Below are positions 59,666 through 64,000 of a stretch of 64,000 nt of DNA, one piece after another. Source of the stretch: CAKVLS01 sp045534265. Lineage in GTDB: Bacteria > Bacillota > Clostridia > Christensenellales > UBA1242. The position numbers and the translations under genes are program-made. The stretch is taken from NCBI GenBank assembly GCA_045534265.1, contig JAZSJH010000005.1, positions 124,001 through 188,000 of the forward strand. The letters are read 5' to 3'. The first letter of the stretch is position 1. Each line of letters opens with the position of its first letter. The notes below the pieces were generated by a model that was not told where the DNA came from, ran no database searches, and was given only the letters and a program-made list of their open reading frames with translations.

Positions 59666-60148
59666 ATGGCACAAGAAAAAACTGATAAAGAAAAGCCGCA
59701 GGTTGTAAGCGTAGAAAAATATGAAGAGCTTATGAAACAATCAACTGTGTATCTAAACACAGCACGTCAACTTCAAGCAGACTTTGATAACTTCAGAAGA
59801 TTAAACAAAGATGCCAAGAAAGTAGGCTTTGAAGAAGGGCTAATAAAAGCCTGTGAAACTATTCTTCCGGCACTTGATTCTTTCAAAAAAGCCCGTAAGG
59901 TAATAATGGACAAAAATAGCCTTAACGGTATTAAGATGATAGAAGACAGTTTAATCGAAGCTTTAGAGAGGCTAAACATCAAAAAAATACCATCAATAGG
60001 GCATACATTTGATCCAGCATTCCATAATGCAGTGGTACTACTTGATGACTTTAAGGCAAAATCAAATACAATTATAGAAGAACTACAAGCGGGCTTTATG
60101 TATGGCGACAAAGTAATAAGATATGCCCAAGTAGTAGTAGCAAAATAA
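59666..60148 (+). CDS. grpE: Nucleotide exchange factor GrpE
   Basis: This 160-residue DnaK cochaperone has the N-terminal coiled coil with ARQLQADFDNFRRLNKDAKK and the C-terminal beta part GHTFDPAFHNAVV and GFMYGDKVIRYAQVVVAK. The ATG at 59666 was chosen; AAGGAGG lies 11 bases upstream and an in-frame GTG 12 bases earlier overlaps that site. It is the second gene of the heat-shock operon. Confidence 0.95.
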   Translation: MAQEKTDKEKPQVVSVEKYEELMKQSTVYLNTARQLQADFDNFRRLNKDAKKVGFEEGLIKACETILPALDSFKKARKVIMDKNSLNGIKMIEDSLIEALERLNIKKIPSIGHTFDPAFHNAVVLLDDFKAKSNTIIEELQAGFMYGDKVIRYAQVVVAK

Positions 60149-60223
60149 AAACAAAAATCTAAAAGATTTATTAATAAACCCAAAACAAACAAAAAATTAA
60201 CTTTTAAGGAGAATTAAAAAATT

Positions 60224-62032
60224 ATGGGAAAAATTATTGGTATCGACCTTGGAACAACAAACTCTTGCGTAGCAGTTATGGAAGGAACTGACGCAGTTGT
60301 TATTCCTAATGCAGAAGGCGAAAGAACAACTCCATCGGTAGTTGCATTTTCAAAAGAAGGCGAAAGACTAGTAGGTCAAGTAGCAAAAAGACAAGCGGTT
60401 GTTAACCCAGATAGAACAATCATTTCTATCAAAAGAGAAATGGGTAGCGACTTCAAAGCTCAAATTGATGACAAAACATATTCACCACAAGAAATCTCAG
60501 CTATGATTCTTGGTAAACTAAAACAAGACGCAGAAGCTTACCTTGGTCAAAAAGTAACACAAGCAGTTATTACAGTTCCTGCATACTTTACAGATAGCCA
60601 AAGACAAGCAACAAAAGACGCTGGTAAAATCGCAGGTCTTGAAGTTTTGAGAATTATCAACGAACCAACAGCTGCATCACTTGCATATGGTCTTGATAAA
60701 GGCGCTGATAAAAACCACAAAATTTTGGTATACGACCTAGGTGGTGGTACATTTGATGTATCTATCCTTGAAATTGGTGATGGCGTATTTGAAGTTATCT
60801 CTACAGCAGGTGACAACAAACTTGGTGGTGACGACTTTGATAACAAAATTATTGACCTTCTAGTTGCAGAATTTAAGTCAAAAGAAGGAATTGATTTGTC
60901 AAAAGACAAACTTGCAATGCAAAGATTAAAAGAAGCAGCAGAAAAAGCAAAAATCGACCTTTCAGCTGTTACTCAAACATCAATCAACCTTCCATTTATT
61001 ACAGCAGACGCAACAGGTCCAAAACACTTAGAATATACACTTACTAGAGCAAAATTTGATTCTATCACAAGCGACCTTGTTGACAGAACAATCGTAGCTG
61101 CAAACAAAGCAATCAAAGACGCAAAACTTACTTTCAAAGACCTTGACAAAGTAGTTCTTGTTGGTGGTTCAACACGTATCCCAGCAGTTGTAGCTGCAGT
61201 TAAAACCGCAACAGGAAAAGAACCATTCAAAGGCATCAACCCAGACGAATGTGTAGCACTAGGTGCTGCTATCCAAGGTGGCGTACTTTCTGGAACAGTA
61301 AAAGACGTACTACTTCTTGACGTAACACCACTATCACTTGGTATTGAAACTTTGGGCGGTATCTTCACAAAACTTATCGAAAGAAACACAACAATCCCAA
61401 CTAAAAAATCTCAAGTATTCTCAACAGCCGTTGATAACCAACCAGGTGTTGATATCCACGTTCTTCAAGGCGAAAGAGAATTTGCAGCAGATAACAAAAC
61501 TCTTGGAAGATTTAGCCTAGTTGATATTCCACCAGCACCAAGAGGTATCCCACAAATCGAAGTAACATTTGATATTGACGCAAACGGTATCGTTCACGTA
61601 TCTGCAAAAGATCTTGGTACTAACAAAGAACAAAGCATCACAATTACAGCTTCATCTAACCTTAGCGAAAAAGACATTGACAAAGCTGTAAAAGAAGCTG
61701 AAAAATATGCTGAAGAAGACAAGAAAAAGAAAGAACTTTTTGAAACTAAAAACAACGCTGAAAATATGATCAACTCACTAGAAAAAATGCTTAAAGAAAA
61801 CGGCGACAAAATCTCAGCAGAAGACAAAACAACTCTAGAAACAGCTATCGAAAAATGCAAAAAAGAAATTGATAGCCAAGACGTAGAAGTTATTAGAAAA
61901 GCCCTTGAAGATTTGTCACAAAGCTCAAGCGGAGTAATTTCAAAACTATATGCTCAAGCTCAAGCTGAAACAAACAATGGCACAGATAATAACGGTGATG
62001 ACGAAATCATTGTTGACGACAAAAAAGACTAA
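60224..62032 (+). CDS. dnaK: Chaperone DnaK (Hsp70)
   Basis: This 602-residue chaperone has the nucleotide-binding domain signatures GIDLGTTNSCVAVMEG, IYDLGGGTFDVS-type motif (VYDLGGGTFDVSILEIG) and VLVGGSTRIPAVV, the linker region DVLLLDVTPLSLGIETLGG and a substrate-binding domain. The C-terminal tail is acidic (DDEIIVDDKKD). Length is typical. Codon use is strongly biased to CTT/AAA, as expected for an abundant protein. AAGGAG precedes the ATG. Confidence 0.98.
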   Translation: MGKIIGIDLGTTNSCVAVMEGTDAVVIPNAEGERTTPSVVAFSKEGERLVGQVAKRQAVVNPDRTIISIKREMGSDFKAQIDDKTYSPQEISAMILGKLKQDAEAYLGQKVTQAVITVPAYFTDSQRQATKDAGKIAGLEVLRIINEPTAASLAYGLDKGADKNHKILVYDLGGGTFDVSILEIGDGVFEVISTAGDNKLGGDDFDNKIIDLLVAEFKSKEGIDLSKDKLAMQRLKEAAEKAKIDLSAVTQTSINLPFITADATGPKHLEYTLTRAKFDSITSDLVDRTIVAANKAIKDAKLTFKDLDKVVLVGGSTRIPAVVAAVKTATGKEPFKGINPDECVALGAAIQGGVLSGTVKDVLLLDVTPLSLGIETLGGIFTKLIERNTTIPTKKSQVFSTAVDNQPGVDIHVLQGEREFAADNKTLGRFSLVDIPPAPRGIPQIEVTFDIDANGIVHVSAKDLGTNKEQSITITASSNLSEKDIDKAVKEAEKYAEEDKKKKELFETKNNAENMINSLEKMLKENGDKISAEDKTTLETAIEKCKKEIDSQDVEVIRKALEDLSQSSSGVISKLYAQAQAETNNGTDNNGDDEIIVDDKKD

Positions 62033-62052
62033 TAGGTTAGAGGGTTTAGAAA

Positions 62053-63189
62053 ATGGCAGGTAAAGATTATTATTCTATACTTGGTGTTTCTAAAACTGCA
62101 AGTCAAGATGAAATTAAGTCAGCCTATAGAAAGCTAGCAAAACAATATCACCCAGACCTTCATCCAAATGACGAGGTGTGCGCTCAAAAGTTCAAAGACG
62201 TAAACGAAGCTTACGAAATTTTGGGCGATAGCACAAAACGAAGCAACTATGACCAATTCGGCACTGCAGGTGGCGGAAGCGACTTCTTTGGCGGAAATGG
62301 CGGCTTCGGTGGCCAAGGCTTTGGTGGAGGTTTCGGCGGTTTTGAAGATATCTTTAGCAATATCTTTTCTGGGTTTGGTGGTGGCGGTAGAGCCCAAACA
62401 GTAACCCAAGGCGAAGATATTATTACTCATATGGATTTGTCTTTTGAAGAAGCTGTCTTTGGCTGTGAAAAGACAATCAAAGTAAACCGTACCGAAAAAT
62501 GCTCAAGCTGCTCGGGCACAGGTGCAAAACACGGAACAGCAATGGAAACTTGCTCAGAGTGTAAAGGTACAGGTCAAGTTAGATATGTTCAAGACACAAT
62601 GTTTGGCAGAGTAGTAAAAACTGGTGTCTGCAAAAAGTGTAATGGCAAAGGTCAAATCATCAAAGAAAAATGTACCGAATGTAATGGCAGAGGAACAACA
62701 AACGTTCAAAAAGAAATCAAAATCAAAATCCCTGCTGGTATTGATAATAACCAAGTTATTACAATGCGTGGTAACGGTCACGCATCTTATAATGGCGGAC
62801 CAAATGGCGACCTTCAAATCGAAGTAACAGTAAAACCACACGAAATCTTGCAAAGAGATGGTGTTAACTTGTATTTAGATTTGTATGTTCCATTTACAAC
62901 AGCATACCTTGGCGGAAAGGTAACAATTCCTACAACAAACTCAAGTCAAGAGCTTACAATTCCACCACTTACTCAACCAAATACTGTCTTTAGACTAAAA
63001 GGCAAAGGTATCAAACATCTTAACAAAGAAAGTTTTGGAGATATCATAGTAACTCTTCGTGTAGAGATGCCAAAACAAGCATCAAAACAAGACAAAGAAG
63101 TTATCGAAAAACTAAAAGAAACAACATCTATAAACGCTTACGCAAAATCAAAAGCGTACGAAGACAAATTAAGAAAATATCTAAAATAA
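62053..63189 (+). CDS. dnaJ: Chaperone DnaJ (Hsp40)
   Basis: This 378-residue type I DnaJ has the J domain (1-70) with YHPDLHPNDE, a Gly/Phe region (about 75-115), four zinc repeats CSSCSGTG, CSECKGTG, CKKCNGKG and CTECNGRG (about 150-220) and a C-terminal client-binding domain. It stimulates DnaK ATPase. It closes the operon; a terminator follows. Confidence 0.98.
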   Translation: MAGKDYYSILGVSKTASQDEIKSAYRKLAKQYHPDLHPNDEVCAQKFKDVNEAYEILGDSTKRSNYDQFGTAGGGSDFFGGNGGFGGQGFGGGFGGFEDIFSNIFSGFGGGGRAQTVTQGEDIITHMDLSFEEAVFGCEKTIKVNRTEKCSSCSGTGAKHGTAMETCSECKGTGQVRYVQDTMFGRVVKTGVCKKCNGKGQIIKEKCTECNGRGTTNVQKEIKIKIPAGIDNNQVITMRGNGHASYNGGPNGDLQIEVTVKPHEILQRDGVNLYLDLYVPFTTAYLGGKVTIPTTNSSQELTIPPLTQPNTVFRLKGKGIKHLNKESFGDIIVTLRVEMPKQASKQDKEVIEKLKETTSINAYAKSKAYEDKLRKYLK

Positions 63190-63217
63190 AGTCTAGTTCT
63201 TAGGCTTTATTTTTTTA
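63187..63217 (+). terminator. Terminator after dnaJ
   Basis: TAAAGTCTA (63187-63195) pairs with TAGGCTTTA (63201-63209), with one G-T pair, then T residues. Confidence 0.85.
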
Positions 63218-63343
63218 TCTAAATTTATTTTGCAAAATAGATTAACTAATAAAGTTAAAGCAAGGATAGTGCATAATTATTTTTGTTACTCAAAAATTTC
63301 ACTATTACTTGCAATATTTTATTTATATAGTTATAATAAAATT

Positions 63344-64000
63344 ATGGAAAAAAGATTTTTTATTACAAACGAAAATATTAATAATGATACAATTACCTTA
63401 ACAGGAGAAGAACACAACCACCTATCACGTGTTTTGAGACTTCCTGTTGGGGCAGAAGTAGAGTGTTTTGCTGATGGCGATAATTTATATAATTGCGAAA
63501 TCACTTCGATTACAAAGCAATTTACGGCTTTGAAAATTTTATCAACTTATGATTGTAGCGCCAATCCAAAAGAAAATGTAACATTATTCCAAGCCCTTCC
63601 AAAAGGCGAAAAACTAGAGCTTATTATCCAAAAGACTAGCGAGCTTGGAATAGCCGAAATTGTAACATTTACATCAAACTTTACAATAGCAAAAACAAAT
63701 GATAATAAACTCCCACGCCTTGAGAAAATTGCAGTATCAGCTGCAAAACAATGTGGAAGAACACGCCTTATAAAACTTAGCCCAACAATCACATTCAAAC
63801 AAATGTTAGAAAGACTAAAAGATTATGATGTTGTGATTTTTGCCAACGAAACCGAAGATAAGGGCGGGGTTCATAATCTTATACATAATGGGCTAAAAAT
63901 CGCCCTTATTGTTGGTAGCGAAGGCGGATTCTCTTCTCAAGAAATAGAGCAAATAAAGGCCATGGGTGCTAAGTCAATATCTATGGGCAGAAGAATATTA
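63344..64000 (+). CDS. rsmE: 16S rRNA m3U1498 methyltransferase RsmE, cut by the window edge
   Basis: The frame starts MEKRFFITNENINNDTITLT and stays open for 219 codons to the window end. It contains the RsmE pattern GEEHNHLSRVLRLPVGAEVE, LPKGEKLELIIQKTSELGIA, AAKQCGRTRL and the knot segment VGSEGGFSSQE with the SAM-binding glycines. RsmE methylates 16S rRNA U1498. Full-length proteins are about 240-250 residues, so only the last ~25 are missing. No clear ribosome binding site precedes the ATG. Confidence 0.93.
   Translation, partial: MEKRFFITNENINNDTITLTGEEHNHLSRVLRLPVGAEVECFADGDNLYNCEITSITKQFTALKILSTYDCSANPKENVTLFQALPKGEKLELIIQKTSELGIAEIVTFTSNFTIAKTNDNKLPRLEKIAVSAAKQCGRTRLIKLSPTITFKQMLERLKDYDVVIFANETEDKGGVHNLIHNGLKIALIVGSEGGFSSQEIEQIKAMGAKSISMGRRIL

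Noticed and set aside
1..64000. CRISPR arrays, tRNA genes, T-box or other riboswitches
   Set aside because: No regular repeat-spacer pattern, no tRNA T-loop or anticodon arm pattern and no T-box motif were seen in the intergenic regions.

Overview
This is an AT-rich chromosomal segment from a Gram-positive, spore-forming bacterium, most likely an uncultured gut-type member of Clostridia. The lineage call rests on gene content: a sigma-K-like sporulation factor, a PdaB-like deacetylase, RNase J, HrcA with a CIRCE operator, the YrrM/YrrO-type tRNA wobble modification pair, rubrerythrin, AGGAGG-type ribosome binding sites and many intrinsic terminators. TGA is used as a stop, and no tRNA, rRNA operon, CRISPR array or insertion sequence was found.

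Layout: (1) 0-9 kb: the start of a gene running off the left edge, a serine-palmitoyltransferase-like enzyme, a degenerate FtsE-like ATPase, a small Asn/Gln-rich protein, an intracellular subtilisin, a cysteine desulfurase with a DUF3343 partner, then nth-obg-yhbY and rsfS. (2) 9.4-15.3 kb: a tight operon of PAP2-TsaE fusion, TsaB, RimI-like acetyltransferase, alpha/beta hydrolase, membrane-anchored MurF-like ligase and Ddl, joining t6A tRNA modification to peptidoglycan precursor synthesis. (3) 15.3-29.8 kb: M16 peptidase, a divergent GH95-like protein, MurG, a type IIA topoisomerase pair whose A subunit has a roughly 305-residue acidic N-terminal extension, a PdaB-like deacetylase and a double-OB SSB-like protein.

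(4) 29.9-44 kb: the most unusual region. Two secreted, C-terminally anchored proteins with SH3-like segments surround a small sigma-region-4-like regulator gene. Then follows a compact, intact phage morphogenesis block in P22-like order: terminase large subunit, small protein, portal, scaffold, major capsid protein, small protein, connector, gp10-like protein, tail appendage and two holins. There is no integrase, replication module, tail tube, tape measure, ejection proteins or endolysin. A LexA/DinR-type SOS box lies upstream. This fits a domesticated particle, such as a gene-transfer-agent-like system, or a stripped prophage whose frames have stayed open.

(5) 44-54 kb: a membrane protein, RNase J with the TrmR/TrhP wobble-uridine pair, sigma-K, RNase P RNA with a consensus promoter, an unknown membrane protein, RarA and rubrerythrin. 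(6) 54-64 kb: GDPD phosphodiesterase with a possible TetR-type operator, lepA-hemW, and the CIRCE-controlled hrcA-grpE-dnaK-dnaJ heat-shock operon followed by rsmE, which is cut by the window end.

All calls come from reading the sequence and from remembered family signatures. No database search was run.
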